DNA of 64,000 bases, from contig NZ_JAJVCS010000003.1 in NCBI RefSeq assembly GCF_021395205.1, positions 124,001 to 188,000 on the forward strand, written 5' to 3'. Below, in pieces: positions 39,411-49,205 of this stretch; position 1 is the stretch's first letter; every line of letters begins with the position of its first letter. The position numbers and the translations under genes are program-made. Source of the stretch: Polynucleobacter sp. IMCC 30228 (GTDB taxonomy: Bacteria > Pseudomonadota > Gammaproteobacteria > Burkholderiales > Burkholderiaceae). The notes under the pieces were generated by a model that saw only the letters and a program-made list of their open reading frames with translations, had not been told where the DNA came from and searched no databases.

Positions 39411-41060
39411 ATGCAATTTCATTGGCAAAACCCTTATCCCACCATTCGCATGCCAGTAATGGGGCGCAATGTTGTGGCGACATCACATCCTTACGCGGCG
39501 CAAGCGGGTTTGAAGATTTTGCATCAAGGTGGTAACGCCATTGATGCGGCGATTGCCGCCGCCGCCGCCCTAATGATTGTTGAGCCTGTTTCTAATGGTT
39601 TAGGTAGCGATTGTTTTGCCATAGTTTGGGATGGACAGGAATTGCATGGCTTAAATGCTTCTGGGGTTGCCCCACAGGCGTGGAACCCAGCCTACTATGC
39701 GAAGAAATATGGCGTTGATGCTAATGGCATTGCTAAACGACCGATGCGCGGGTGGGATACCGTCACCGTGCCTGGTGCTTTAGCAGGGTGGGAGGCTTTG
39801 CAGAACCGCTTCGGTTCCTTGCCTTTAGCTGATTTATTGCAGCCGGCTATTGAAATTGCCGAACGAGGCTATGCAATGCCGCTGATTGTGGCGCATAAGT
39901 GGGCAGCGGCGATTCCGGATTTACAGACCCAGCCGGGTTTTGCCGCGGCTTTTATGCCGCATGGTAGAGCGCCGCTTGCTGGTGAGCGCTTTACCTTTCC
40001 AAGCGCTGCTCGCACCTTAAGAGCATTAGCAAAAAATGGTATTCGAGCCTTTTATGAAGGTGAAATTGCCGAAGCGATTGTGGCGTTTGCGAAGGCAACA
40101 GATGGCGCCATGACTTTAGCTGACTTAAGCGCATACCGCCCCGATTGGGTAGGTACGATTCAACAGAGTTTGCGGGCGGCAGATGGCCAGCAATATGACT
40201 TACATGAAATTCCACCGAATGGTCAGGGTATTGGCGCCTTAATTGCCTTGGGTATCTTGCAACATTTTGATTTAGCGAGTTTGCCTGTCGATGGCATTGA
40301 AAGTCAGCATTTACAAATTGAAGCGATGAAGTTAGCTTTTGCAGATGTGTATCAATATCTTGCTGACCCTCGTTCAATGGCGGTAACACCAGAACAAATG
40401 CTTAGTCCGAGTTATTTGGCTGAGCGCGCCAAACAGATTAATCCTAAAAAATCGACCCATTTCAAACATGGCTTACCCGCTTCAGGTGGCACCGTGTATT
40501 TAACTACCGCTGATGCACAGGGGCGGATGGTTTCTTTTATTCAAAGCAATTACATGGGCTTTGGCTCTGGGGTAGTGGTGCCAGAGTGGGGCGTCAGTTT
40601 GCAGAACCGCGGTTATGGTTTTTCACTCGACCCTCAATCGGCCAATGTAGTTGCTGGCGGCAAGCGGCCGTTTCATACCATCATCCCCGCTTTCCTTACC
40701 CGCAATGATGGCGGTCAAATTTTCCCCCAAATGAGTTTTGGAGTGATGGGTGGCGATATGCAGCCGCAAGGCCATTTACAAACCTTGGTGCGCATGATGA
40801 ATTATCAGCAACAGCCCCAGGCTGCTTGTGATGCACCACGCTGGAAGGTGAATCGCGATTTCACCTTAGATGTTGAGTCGAACATGAACCCCGCTACGGT
40901 GGCGGGCTTAATTGCCATGGGTCATACTTTAAAGAAAATTGATGATCCCTATATGGATTTTGGCTCGGGGCAGTTTATTTGGCGCTTAAGCGATGATCTT
41001 GAGGATGGCTATATTGCCGCTAGCGATAGTCGGCGCGATGGCTTGGCGGCAGCGTATTAA
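39411..41060 (+). CDS. Gamma-glutamyltransferase family protein
   Basis: A 549-residue N-terminal-nucleophile hydrolase of the gamma-glutamyltransferase/YwrD group. Key features are VATSHPYAAQAG near the start, GGNAIDAAIAAAAAL, and the autocleavage site SGGTVYLTTAD with the predicted nucleophile Thr361. No signal peptide is visible, so a cytoplasmic location is likely, unlike E. coli Ggt. Possible substrates are glutathione conjugates or other gamma-glutamyl amides. Confidence 0.88.
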   Translation: MQFHWQNPYPTIRMPVMGRNVVATSHPYAAQAGLKILHQGGNAIDAAIAAAAALMIVEPVSNGLGSDCFAIVWDGQELHGLNASGVAPQAWNPAYYAKKYGVDANGIAKRPMRGWDTVTVPGALAGWEALQNRFGSLPLADLLQPAIEIAERGYAMPLIVAHKWAAAIPDLQTQPGFAAAFMPHGRAPLAGERFTFPSAARTLRALAKNGIRAFYEGEIAEAIVAFAKATDGAMTLADLSAYRPDWVGTIQQSLRAADGQQYDLHEIPPNGQGIGALIALGILQHFDLASLPVDGIESQHLQIEAMKLAFADVYQYLADPRSMAVTPEQMLSPSYLAERAKQINPKKSTHFKHGLPASGGTVYLTTADAQGRMVSFIQSNYMGFGSGVVVPEWGVSLQNRGYGFSLDPQSANVVAGGKRPFHTIIPAFLTRNDGGQIFPQMSFGVMGGDMQPQGHLQTLVRMMNYQQQPQAACDAPRWKVNRDFTLDVESNMNPATVAGLIAMGHTLKKIDDPYMDFGSGQFIWRLSDDLEDGYIAASDSRRDGLAAAY

Positions 41061-41150
41061 TTTGGCGAATTGATTGAAATAACTGCATTGAGCACGAACA
41101 CCGTTAAAATAGGCGGTTTGCTATAAATCATTTCGATTGAGAAGGTTATC

Positions 41151-42758
41151 GTGCTGTCAGCTTCTAACATTACTATGCAGTTTGGGGCCAAGCCCTTGTT
41201 TGAAAATATTTCGGTTAAATTCGGTGGTGGTAACCGCTATGGCCTAATTGGCGCTAACGGTTGTGGCAAGTCTACCTTCATGAAAATTTTGGGCGGCGAT
41301 CTCGAGCCCACTAGTGGCAATGTCAGCTTAGACCCCAATATTCGTTTAGGTAAATTACGTCAAGATCAATTTGCTTTTGAAGATGTACGAGTGCTTGATG
41401 TAGTGATGATGGGGCATGAAGAAATGTGGCAGGCGGCAGCTGAACGTGATGCCATCTATGCTAACCCCGATGCAACTGACGAAGATTATATGCATGCTGC
41501 TGAGCTTGAAGCGAAGTATGCTGAATATGGCGGATACACGGCAGAAGCTAAAGCCGGCGAGTTGTTACTTGGCATTGGTATTCCCATTGAGCAACACGAT
41601 GGCCCGATGAGTAATATTGCCCCCGGCTGGAAATTACGCGTACTGTTAGCGCAAGCGCTTTTTTCCGACCCCGATGTTTTGCTCTTAGATGAGCCGACGA
41701 ATAACTTGGATATTCACTCGATTCATTGGCTTGAAGAAGTGTTAAATAATTTTAATAGCACCATCATCATTATTTCCCATGATCGCCATTTTCTTAATGA
41801 AGTATGTACGCACATGGCTGATATGGATTTTGGGACGCTGAAAGTGTATCCCGGTAATTATGATTCTTATATGTTGGCTTCGGTGCAAGCGCGGGCGCAG
41901 CAAATGGCCTCGAATGTAAAGGCTAAAGAAAAGATTGCAGAACTACAAGCCTTTGTCAGTCGCTTCTCAGCGAATGCCTCTAAGGCTCGCCAAGCAACTT
42001 CACGGCAGCGGCAGTTAGAAAAAATCGAGATTACAGAAATTAAACCTTCTTCACGCCAAAACCCATTCATTCGCTTTGACTCCGAAAAGAAATTACACAA
42101 TATGGCAGTGGAGTGCAATGGCCTAACTAAAGATTTTGATCGCACTATTTTTAAGAATTTTAAATTAGGCGTTCGTGCGGGCGAAAAAATTGCCATTATT
42201 GGTCAAAATGGCGCTGGCAAAACAACCTTACTAAAAACAATTTTAAGTAAACGTTTTAACGGTTTGCAGGCCGATAAAGGTGATGTTAAATGGGCTGAAA
42301 ATGCGAATGTTGGGGTGATGCCGCAAGATACCAGCGAATTATTTCCTACTGAAACAACCCTGATGGAATGGATGAGTGGTTTTCGCAATACGGGAGATGA
42401 TGATCAGGTCGTACGAGGTACTTTGGGTCGCTTATTGTTTTCCGGAGACGATATTGGAAAGTCGGTAAAGGTCTTGTCGGGCGGCGAAAAGGGGCGGATG
42501 ATTTGGGGGCAATTAATGCTGCAAAAGCATAATGTGCTGGCGATGGATGAGCCAACCAACCATATGGATATGGAATCGATCGAAAGCCTACAAATAGCGC
42601 TCGAAAAATATGAGGGTACCTTACTCTTTGTTTCGCACGATCGTGAATTTGTCTCGGCTTTAGCCAATCGCATTTTAGAGGTTAAAATGGATGGATCGGT
42701 GGTTGACTATTCAGGCACGTATGAAGAATATTTACGCAGTCAAGCCATTACAGGTTAG
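41151..42758 (+). CDS. ABC-F family ATPase (YbiT-like)
   Basis: A 535-residue cytoplasmic protein with two ABC ATPase domains and no membrane segments, typical of ABC-F ribosome-associated factors. Walker A motifs are GANGCGKST and GQNGAGKTT, Walker [12 protein letters not shown] and [11 protein letters not shown]; the second signature is LSGGEKGRM, the first is degenerate. The linker between the domains is charged. The start is GTG at 41151. The closest type by architecture is YbiT. Confidence 0.92.
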   Translation: MLSASNITMQFGAKPLFENISVKFGGGNRYGLIGANGCGKSTFMKILGGDLEPTSGNVSLDPNIRLGKLRQDQFAFEDVRVLDVVMMGHEEMWQAAAERDAIYANPDATDEDYMHAAELEAKYAEYGGYTAEAKAGELLLGIGIPIEQHDGPMSNIAPGWKLRVLLAQALFSDPDVLLLDEPTNNLDIHSIHWLEEVLNNFNSTIIIISHDRHFLNEVCTHMADMDFGTLKVYPGNYDSYMLASVQARAQQMASNVKAKEKIAELQAFVSRFSANASKARQATSRQRQLEKIEITEIKPSSRQNPFIRFDSEKKLHNMAVECNGLTKDFDRTIFKNFKLGVRAGEKIAIIGQNGAGKTTLLKTILSKRFNGLQADKGDVKWAENANVGVMPQDTSELFPTETTLMEWMSGFRNTGDDDQVVRGTLGRLLFSGDDIGKSVKVLSGGEKGRMIWGQLMLQKHNVLAMDEPTNHMDMESIESLQIALEKYEGTLLFVSHDREFVSALANRILEVKMDGSVVDYSGTYEEYLRSQAITG

Positions 42759-42788
42759 TAATTTAATTAGCTAAAAATAAGGAAGTTT

Positions 42789-43778
42789 ATGCAAATTACC
42801 AAGAAACTAGTTTTTGCTGTCTCATTGGCCTCAAGCATTGGTTTGAGTGCTCTAGTTGTGCAGGCCGCCGAGTTTCCTGGCGATCGACCGATTACCTTAA
42901 TTGTGCCTTTCGCTGCCGGCGGTCCTACCGATAAAGTGGCCCGTGAGCTTGCGCTAGTCATGGGCAAGCAATTAAAGGGGCAAATTATTGTTGAAAATAC
43001 CCCAGGCGCAGGCGGTACTATTGCGGCTAAAAAAGTGGTAAACGCACCAAAAGATGGCCATACTTTACTAATCCATCATATTGGTATGTCAACCGCTCCA
43101 GCACTATATAAAAATCTTGGTTTCGACCCGATGAATGATTATGAATATATTGGTCAGGTTGCTGATGTACCGATGATGCTCATTGCGAATAAAGATTTGC
43201 CGCCGAAAAACTTCAAAGACTTAGTGCCTTATATGAAGGCTAACACGAGCAAGATTGCCTACGCTAACGCAGGCATTGGCTCGGCGAGTCATTTATGCGG
43301 TTTACTACTGATGAGTCGCATTCAGATCGATTTAACTACTGTACCTTACAAGGGAACTGCACCCGCATTAACTGATCTAATGGGTAATCAGGTACAACTC
43401 ATGTGCGATCAAACTACGAACATCGGCACGCAAGTTACTGCAGGCTCAGTAAAGGCATACGGTACAACTACTTTGCAACGCATTAAAGCGTATGACAAGG
43501 TGCCCACTTTGAATGAAGAGGGTTTGAAAAACTTTGAAGTTAAAGTATGGCACGGTGTATATGCGCCCAAGGGCACCCCTAAGGCTGATACTGAAAAATT
43601 AGCCGCCGCCCTAAAAGCTGCGATTCAAGATCCCAGCTACAAAAGTAAGATGGCTGAAATGGGTGTTGAAATTCCGAGTCAAGCCAATGCTAGCCCAGAG
43701 GGATTGAAAAATCACTTGAAAGCACAAATTGATTTGTGGTCGCCAATTATTAAAGCAGCCGGAGTCTACGCAGACTAA
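42789..43778 (+). CDS. Bug/TctC-family solute-binding protein
   Basis: A second orphan Bug protein, 329 residues, with signal peptide ending VVQAAE and the family segments DRPITLIVPFAAGGPTDKVARELA, ENTPGAGGTIAAKKV and VPYKGTAPALTDLMGNQVQLMCDQ. No TctA/TctB genes are beside it. It differs clearly from the first Bug protein, so a recent duplication is unlikely. Confidence 0.9.
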   Translation: MQITKKLVFAVSLASSIGLSALVVQAAEFPGDRPITLIVPFAAGGPTDKVARELALVMGKQLKGQIIVENTPGAGGTIAAKKVVNAPKDGHTLLIHHIGMSTAPALYKNLGFDPMNDYEYIGQVADVPMMLIANKDLPPKNFKDLVPYMKANTSKIAYANAGIGSASHLCGLLLMSRIQIDLTTVPYKGTAPALTDLMGNQVQLMCDQTTNIGTQVTAGSVKAYGTTTLQRIKAYDKVPTLNEEGLKNFEVKVWHGVYAPKGTPKADTEKLAAALKAAIQDPSYKSKMAEMGVEIPSQANASPEGLKNHLKAQIDLWSPIIKAAGVYAD

Positions 43779-43787
43779 TTAAAGTTC

Positions 43788-44012
43788 TTAAGTCTTAGTC
43801 TGGAAGCGCATCGCAGTACCTTCTAACTGAATGCGTTCCCAGACTATTTTTTTTTCTACAGGTGATAAAAAAACCCAGTTACTCACTTCCTGCGCGGTTC
43901 TGCCACAACCCTTACACACTTCATCAAATAGGGTAGAGCAGACGCCAATACAGGGGGAATCGGATTCAGCATCGCCAATAGCTAAAGAATTTGCGCCATC
44001 ACTCATAGACAT
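43788..44012 (-). CDS. DUF1289 domain protein
   Basis: A 74-residue protein with the DUF1289 pattern SPCIGVCSTLFDEVCKGCGRT, four cysteines that could bind a metal or iron-sulfur cluster, followed by a WxxLSPxEKK-type tail. The function of the family is unknown. It lies 3 bases after the FemAB-like gene on the same strand and is probably co-transcribed. Confidence 0.85.
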   Translation of the reverse strand: MSMSDGANSLAIGDAESDSPCIGVCSTLFDEVCKGCGRTAQEVSNWVFLSPVEKKIVWERIQLEGTAMRFQTKT

Positions 44013-44015
44013 ACT

Positions 44016-45182
44016 TTAGCTGAAATTCCAATTACCGTTTTGACGCAAGGGCGAATGCTCTTGAAGTTCATCAATATATTCGGCAACGCCTTCGCGCTCA
44101 CGCTCTAAAAATCGATCTACTGCATTTAAAAAGCGTTCGTCGGCTAACCAATGGGCTGACTGCAAGGTAGTAGGTAGAAACCCACGGGCCATTTTGTGTT
44201 GGCCTTGAGCGCCACCTTCGAATAATTGAATTTTCTCCGCGATACAAAATTCAATGGCCTGGTAATAAGCAGTTTCAAAATGTAAACAGGGAATATGCTC
44301 AAGGCAGCCCCAATAGCGACCATAGGCAGTTGAGAGCGAAGCATGGCGATCGACCACTAGTAAAGAGGCTGCAATAGCTTGCGAATTACGTTTAGCCAGA
44401 ATTAAATGAAGATTTTCAGGCATGCGCTCTGCCCATTGCATAAAAAAATCTTCATTGAGATAGGGTGTAGAGTGATGTTCAAAATAGGTATTAGCATAAC
44501 AACGATAAAAGAATTGCCAATCATCAATTGTTGCTGCTGTTCCCGAGAGGTGAGTAAACGAAATACCAGCTTCAGCAACGAGACGACGTTCGCGGCGAAT
44601 GTTTTTGCGTTTCTTCATATTGAGGCTACTTAGAAAGGCATCAAAATTGATAAATGCTTGGTTATGCCAATGAAATTGCACGGCATTGCGCAGCAAAAAC
44701 CCCTGCGTGACTAAGGCAGCTAAACTTTCCTTGAGAGGAAATAAAACATGCGCAGAGGATAATTGGTGTTGAATGACCAATTGCTTCAGACCCTCAACCA
44801 GTGCAACGCGAGCGGCTGCTGAGTGAGTTAATATTCGCCCACCTTGTACTGGCGTAAAAGGTATAGCACATAATGCTTTGGGATAATATTGCAAGCCATT
44901 TTGGGTATACGCTTCAGCCCAAGCCCAGTCGAAGACGTATTCCCCGTATGAATGACGCTTAAGATATAAAGGCATTACGCCACAAATATCAGTATTGCCG
45001 GTCTCACGCAAAATCAGGTGGGCTGGTTGCCAACCTGTTTCGTTACCAACGCAGCCACTCTCTTCAAGTGTAGCTAGAAATTCGTAGCGCAAGAAGGGCC
45101 CCGATTCTGAATCTAATAAAGCATTCCATACAGCCGCTTTAATCGGGGCTAGGCTATGCACTACTTCAAGCGAGTAAGACAT
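44016..45182 (-). CDS. FemAB-like/GNAT-fold protein (DUF482, PF04339 type)
   Basis: A 388-residue protein of the 'peptidoglycan biosynthesis/recognition' FemAB-like family: an N-terminal FLRYEFLATLEESGCVG segment, the central KKRKNIRRERR basic stretch, and a C-terminal GAQGQHKMARGFLPTTLQSAHWL that is diagnostic of the group. The acceptor is unknown; the GNAT fold suggests aminoacyl or acyl transfer. It is the first gene of a two-gene unit with the DUF1289 gene. Confidence 0.87.
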   Translation of the reverse strand: MSYSLEVVHSLAPIKAAVWNALLDSESGPFLRYEFLATLEESGCVGNETGWQPAHLILRETGNTDICGVMPLYLKRHSYGEYVFDWAWAEAYTQNGLQYYPKALCAIPFTPVQGGRILTHSAAARVALVEGLKQLVIQHQLSSAHVLFPLKESLAALVTQGFLLRNAVQFHWHNQAFINFDAFLSSLNMKKRKNIRRERRLVAEAGISFTHLSGTAATIDDWQFFYRCYANTYFEHHSTPYLNEDFFMQWAERMPENLHLILAKRNSQAIAASLLVVDRHASLSTAYGRYWGCLEHIPCLHFETAYYQAIEFCIAEKIQLFEGGAQGQHKMARGFLPTTLQSAHWLADERFLNAVDRFLEREREGVAEYIDELQEHSPLRQNGNWNFS

Positions 45183-45224
45183 CAGGATGGGTTAATTAAG
45201 TAGCCACAAATTCGGATTTCGAGC

Positions 45225-46853
45225 TTACCAAATATGGGCATTTGCACTAAGCCACGCATCGGTCAAATAGGGGGCTTGTTTGGCAAAAATCAAGGTAGTA
45301 TTTTCAGTTAACAAGGAGCCAGCTTCAATCGCTAATAAACTAGTAGCAAAAGACTCGACTTTGCCGTTGTCATTTCTACGCATGATGAGATTGGGTGTTA
45401 CTTCAGAAGGATGTTTTAAGCTTGCCGCTGCGAGGAGATCGGCAACGGCTTTTAAGGTATTGTGATGAAATGCGTAGACTCGCTGCCCTTTATCTAAGGG
45501 GTCGAGGGCTTTTTGCCGTTGTGCATCTTGGGTTGCAACCCCAGTTGGGCAACGGTCGGTATTGCAAATGCGTGATTGAATACAGCCAATAGCAAACATA
45601 AAGCCACGTGCAGAATTACACCAATCAGCCCCGATGGCGCAGGTACGCAGGACATCAAATGCAGTGATAATTTTTCCTGCAGCACCCAGCCGAATTTGAG
45701 AACGTAAATTCACGCCCACTAGCGTGCTATGAATTAAGCGCAGAGCATCGCGCATCGGCATGCCGACATGATCGATAAATTCAACGGGGGCTGCGCCCGT
45801 GCCACCTTCGCTACCATCTACTACAATAAAGTCAGGGGTAATGCCGGTTTCCAACATCGCTTTAACGAGGGCAAACCAATTTTCAGGCTGACCAATACAT
45901 AGTTTGAAGCCCACGGGTTTACCATTCGCGCTGACCCGTAATTGCTGAATGAAATGCATCAATTCAATGGGCGTATGAAAGGCAGTATGGCGATGGGGCG
46001 AAATACAGTCTTTGCCTAGAGGAATATCACGCGTTTTAGCAATTTCAGGGGTAATTTTTGCTGCTGGTAGCACGCCACCATGCCCTGGTTTTGCACCTTG
46101 CGATAATTTAATTTCAATCATTTTAATTTGAGGATCGTTAGCTACCTCGGTAAACTTCGCTAAATCAAAATGTCCGCTTGAGGTGCGGCAACCAAAATAC
46201 CCAGAGCCAATTTCCCAAATAAGGTCGCCACCATATTTACGGTGATAAGGCGAAACAGATCCTTCTCCCGTATCTTGGGCAAAGCCGCCTAACTTTGCTC
46301 CCTTGTTCAGGGCTAAGATCGCATTGGCCGAGAGTGCACCAAAACTCATTGCAGAAATATTGAAGATTGAAATAGCATAAGGTTGCGTACAAGCGGCGCC
46401 ACCAACCTGAACATGCAGGCTTTTAAGCGGCACCTGTGGTGAGGGTGCATTCGCATAAGCAAGCCATTCGTAACCGGCAGCATAGACATTTTCAAGCGTA
46501 CCAAACGCGCGTTGATCGGATAAATTTTTCGCGCGTTGATAAACAATGGCACGTTGATTCCGTGAAAACGGCACCTTATCGGTATCGGATTCGATTAAAT
46601 ATTGTCGAATTTCAGGGCGAATTGCTTCCAGCCAAAAACGAAATAAGCCTGCCACTGGATAATTTTTTAAAACCGCATGCTTGGTCTGCAATAGATTAAA
46701 GAGGCCAATTAGCGAGAGGCTAGCAAAAAGAATAAAGCCAAACCAAGCAATAATCGGTTTAGGCTCCGATAAAATAAGGTATGCAAGGAAGATGGATAGC
46801 ACAATACACAGGTGCCAAACCAAATGACGATGAAAGAAGGTGGATAAGTTCAT
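45225..46853 (-). CDS. Membrane-anchored FMN-binding glutamate-synthase-like protein
   Basis: A 542-residue protein with two N-terminal transmembrane segments (about residues 10-27 and 34-54) and a glutamate-synthase central/FMN barrel: GSEGGTGAAPVEF, IRLGAAGKIITAFD and the iron-sulfur motif CIQSRICNTDRC (C-x5-C-x4-C). It has no glutaminase domain, so it is not a full GltB. Such proteins are widespread in proteobacteria and of unknown substrate; they probably use the flavin and cluster at the inner membrane. Confidence 0.87.
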   Translation of the reverse strand: MNLSTFFHRHLVWHLCIVLSIFLAYLILSEPKPIIAWFGFILFASLSLIGLFNLLQTKHAVLKNYPVAGLFRFWLEAIRPEIRQYLIESDTDKVPFSRNQRAIVYQRAKNLSDQRAFGTLENVYAAGYEWLAYANAPSPQVPLKSLHVQVGGAACTQPYAISIFNISAMSFGALSANAILALNKGAKLGGFAQDTGEGSVSPYHRKYGGDLIWEIGSGYFGCRTSSGHFDLAKFTEVANDPQIKMIEIKLSQGAKPGHGGVLPAAKITPEIAKTRDIPLGKDCISPHRHTAFHTPIELMHFIQQLRVSANGKPVGFKLCIGQPENWFALVKAMLETGITPDFIVVDGSEGGTGAAPVEFIDHVGMPMRDALRLIHSTLVGVNLRSQIRLGAAGKIITAFDVLRTCAIGADWCNSARGFMFAIGCIQSRICNTDRCPTGVATQDAQRQKALDPLDKGQRVYAFHHNTLKAVADLLAAASLKHPSEVTPNLIMRRNDNGKVESFATSLLAIEAGSLLTENTTLIFAKQAPYLTDAWLSANAHIW

Positions 46854-46890
46854 AGCCCCATTCTAGTGAATATTGAGCGACATGTTTTAT

Positions 46891-46919
46891 TAGACCCTGA
46901 TAAACAATACTAGTATGAT
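46891..46919 (+). promoter_or_regulatory. Candidate sigma-70 promoter before the DUF3313 gene
   Basis: TAGACC at 46891-46896 and TATGAT at 46914-46919 are 17 bases apart, 40 bases before the ATG at 46960, within the 106-base divergent gap. Matches to consensus are four of six and five of six. Confidence 0.42.
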
Positions 46920-46959
46920 ATGAAGTACAGTTCCTCCACTCTATAAGATTGTCATAAAA

Positions 46960-47625
46960 ATGAAATACTTTCTTTTATCCTGCTTTACCTGCATCGTTGC
47001 TGCTGTTTTATCAGCCTGTGGAGGCAGTCGGATTGGCAGCACAGACAAAATGCCCGAGTCGGGTTTTTTACCGAATTACAAGCTCTTACAGCCAGTGCAG
47101 GATATGCCACAAGATGTACAAATGTGGCGTTATCGCAAGGTGGGCCTATCCCCAAGTCAATATACCGAAATAATCGTCGACCCAATTTATCTGAATCAAA
47201 CCGAATATTCAGGGGCAATTACGCCGCAACTTGTGGCAGAAACTAAAGTAATTTTAGATCAAACTATTCGCGCTGCGATTGTGAATAAAGGCTTAAAAAT
47301 AGTGACCCAGCCGGGCCCTAAAGTGGCGCGGGTTTCCCTGGCTATTACTGGGGCAGAGCTTACCAATGATAATTTAAAAGTGTGGAATTTTACGCCGATT
47401 GGCTTGGCGACAAACGCAGCTGCTTATGCTGGCGGAATGAATTCAAAAACACCAGCTTTAGTAGTTGAAAATAAAATTACCGATAGCCAATCAAAAGAAT
47501 TTATTGGTGGTGGTGTTGTTACCGTTCAAGGCGAATCATTCCGCTTGGAATCGAGCTCAGTAAAAGCGTTTCAAGATATGGCCAAACGCATTGTGACTTT
47601 AGCTTTGGAAGCCCCAGGTAAATAA
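46960..47625 (+). CDS. DUF3313 family lipoprotein
   Basis: A 221-residue lipoprotein: signal with lipobox LSAC at about residues 17-20, then SGFLPNYKLLQPVQD and the repeated beta/alpha segments of DUF3313 (YTEIIVDPIYL, LVAETKVILDQTIRAAIV). The family is uncharacterised and probably attached to the outer membrane. It is a single gene that converges on a DUF1439 gene. Confidence 0.85.
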   Translation: MKYFLLSCFTCIVAAVLSACGGSRIGSTDKMPESGFLPNYKLLQPVQDMPQDVQMWRYRKVGLSPSQYTEIIVDPIYLNQTEYSGAITPQLVAETKVILDQTIRAAIVNKGLKIVTQPGPKVARVSLAITGAELTNDNLKVWNFTPIGLATNAAAYAGGMNSKTPALVVENKITDSQSKEFIGGGVVTVQGESFRLESSSVKAFQDMAKRIVTLALEAPGK

Positions 47626-47650
47626 GCCTCACTTTTTAATTCGGCTTGAG

Positions 47651-48166
47651 TTAATACTGCAGACGTATTCCATCGTGTTCAATTTGGATTTGTTTGGGGG
47701 CATTGCCAAGTAGGGGCGAACTATTTTCAAAGCGATAAATGACTTGTTGCTCCAATAGGGCTGGCACTATTTTTTTAAGTAAGGCGGCTATTTGTTCCGA
47801 AGCGTTGTTATCGCTATCCACTGTAAATAACTCGAGCTGAGGCTGTGCAAGTCGCACTAAGCGATCGCTGGCTTTATATTGCAATCCAGAATTTAAGGCA
47901 ATATTTCCCGCATAGGTTTTCTTCCCTAAGGCTAGCCCGTTGACCACATAGTTTGCATTTAATACAACTCGCTGTTCGTTTGCTAGTAAAGTTATCTCTG
48001 GATCTTTGAAGATTATTTGGGCAATGAGGGCATTTTTGCTGAGTGGAAAAGCACCCCACAAAAATAGCTCAATCCATTGTTTAGTGATAAAAAAATCAGT
48101 TTGAGCGATTGCGTTATTGATTAAAGGAAATAGGCAGAGAGCCAGTAGCCATTTACGCTTATTCAT
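47651..48166 (-). CDS. DUF1439 family secreted protein
   Basis: A protein of about 171 residues with a signal peptide (MNKRKWLLALCLFPLINNAIAQ) read in two parts and a DUF1439 (YceB-like) beta-rich domain that binds hydrophobic ligands by fold. The start at 48166 is preferred for the signal; an in-frame ATG at 48187 would add seven residues. No lipobox cysteine is seen at the cleavage site, unlike E. coli YceB. It lies directly behind the nuclease gene on the same strand. Confidence 0.75.
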   Translation of the reverse strand: MNKRKWLLALCLFPLINNAIAQTDFFITKQWIELFLWGAFPLSKNALIAQIIFKDPEITLLANEQRVVLNANYVVNGLALGKKTYAGNIALNSGLQYKASDRLVRLAQPQLELFTVDSDNNASEQIAALLKKIVPALLEQQVIYRFENSSPLLGNAPKQIQIEHDGIRLQY

Positions 48167-48189
48167 GCCATCGGTTTTGAGTTTCATAC

Positions 48190-48909
48190 TTATGGCGTGA
48201 TATCGGGCAGATGAAAATCAATCCCCGTACGGTCTTTTAACTCTTGATAAGAAATGGGTGGAGTCATGGCTGCCGTATTGGTATTTTCTATCCAGTAAGC
48301 CCACGCTTTCTTACGACTAGGGTCATAAACTAATTTATAAAGATGGCTGGGAATAGTGACTTGGCTAGTGCCAATTCGACCTAAGTCGCCAGTTGACCCT
48401 GTGAACACATAAATATCTCCGCCAGCCCGCAGCGCGTAATGCCGTGTCGCCTGCTCAACTTGTTTAGCCCAAATACCCCGATTATTTTCGCGCGCTTGGG
48501 GCATCATGTTGGCGAGAGAAAAAGATTGCGCCATGGCTTGCTCATTATGCATATCGGCAGCAGGGGCGTTATGACCACGATCGTAACCACTATCGCGATA
48601 GTCAGTAATTAAGGCGCGTTCTTGGCGCGGCAAGCGCGCCTCCTCATAAAATCGATTACTTCTTTTTTGGCGTTCACCCATTAAGCGATTACGATTCAGT
48701 TTTTCGACCACATAAATGGGTTTTTTATGCTCAGGCGAATAATAGACTGCAAAACCTTCAAAACAGAGGTCGCGACCGATTTGTGCAGTGGAGGGTAACT
48801 GTTGCGTCGGGAAATAGTCGAGGCATGCATCGAATAGCGCAAATGCGCTATTTGGCAGGGCGATGATGATAAGGACAAGAAGGCGGTACAGTATTGACAT
48901 ATTGCGCAT
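48190..48909 (-). CDS. Secreted DNA/RNA non-specific endonuclease
   Basis: A protein of about 239 residues with a signal peptide ending NSAFA and the beta-beta-alpha metal nuclease motif DRGHNAPAADM (catalytic His in DRGH) followed by FSLANMMPQARENNRGIW with the metal-binding asparagine. This is the NucA/EndA type. It probably degrades extracellular nucleic acid. In-frame ATGs at 48909 and 48900 are both possible; neither has a clear ribosome-binding site. Confidence 0.88.
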   Translation of the reverse strand: MRNMSILYRLLVLIIIALPNSAFALFDACLDYFPTQQLPSTAQIGRDLCFEGFAVYYSPEHKKPIYVVEKLNRNRLMGERQKRSNRFYEEARLPRQERALITDYRDSGYDRGHNAPAADMHNEQAMAQSFSLANMMPQARENNRGIWAKQVEQATRHYALRAGGDIYVFTGSTGDLGRIGTSQVTIPSHLYKLVYDPSRKKAWAYWIENTNTAAMTPPISYQELKDRTGIDFHLPDITP

Positions 48910-48923
48910 TAGTTTAGGACACA

Positions 48924-49181
48924 ATGCGCATCATTGATTGGAATACGAGTGATATGAACGCAGAAGCCTTAGAAAAGGTGCTTACATTTAGAATGCCTTA
49001 CGGGAAGCATCAAGGCCGCATTCTTGCTGAGTTACCCGGCAATTATTTGGCTTGGTTTGCCCGGCAAGGCTTTCCTAAGGGCGAATTGGGGCAATTACTA
49101 GAATTGATGTATACGCTCGATCACAATAACTTACGCAGCCTATTGCGCCCCCTAAAGAAAGGTAATGGTAATCTAGCTTAA
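48924..49181 (+). CDS. DUF3820 family protein
   Basis: An 85-residue protein with the DUF3820 pattern: RMPYGKHQGRILAELPGNYLAWFARQGFPKGELGQLLELMY in two blocks. The family is putative and its members resemble a small quorum-sensing- or exonuclease-associated domain; no function is established. It is divergent from the nuclease gene, with starts only 15 bases apart, and followed by the enoyl-CoA hydratase gene. Confidence 0.78.
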   Translation: MRIIDWNTSDMNAEALEKVLTFRMPYGKHQGRILAELPGNYLAWFARQGFPKGELGQLLELMYTLDHNNLRSLLRPLKKGNGNLA

Positions 49182-49205
49182 TTCTAGTTATTGAAGGGAA
49201 AAGTG

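Noticed and set aside
39991-40389. Open frame of 132 codons on the - strand inside the gamma-glutamyltransferase gene
   Set aside because: Shadow of a conserved gene; no domain or start signal.
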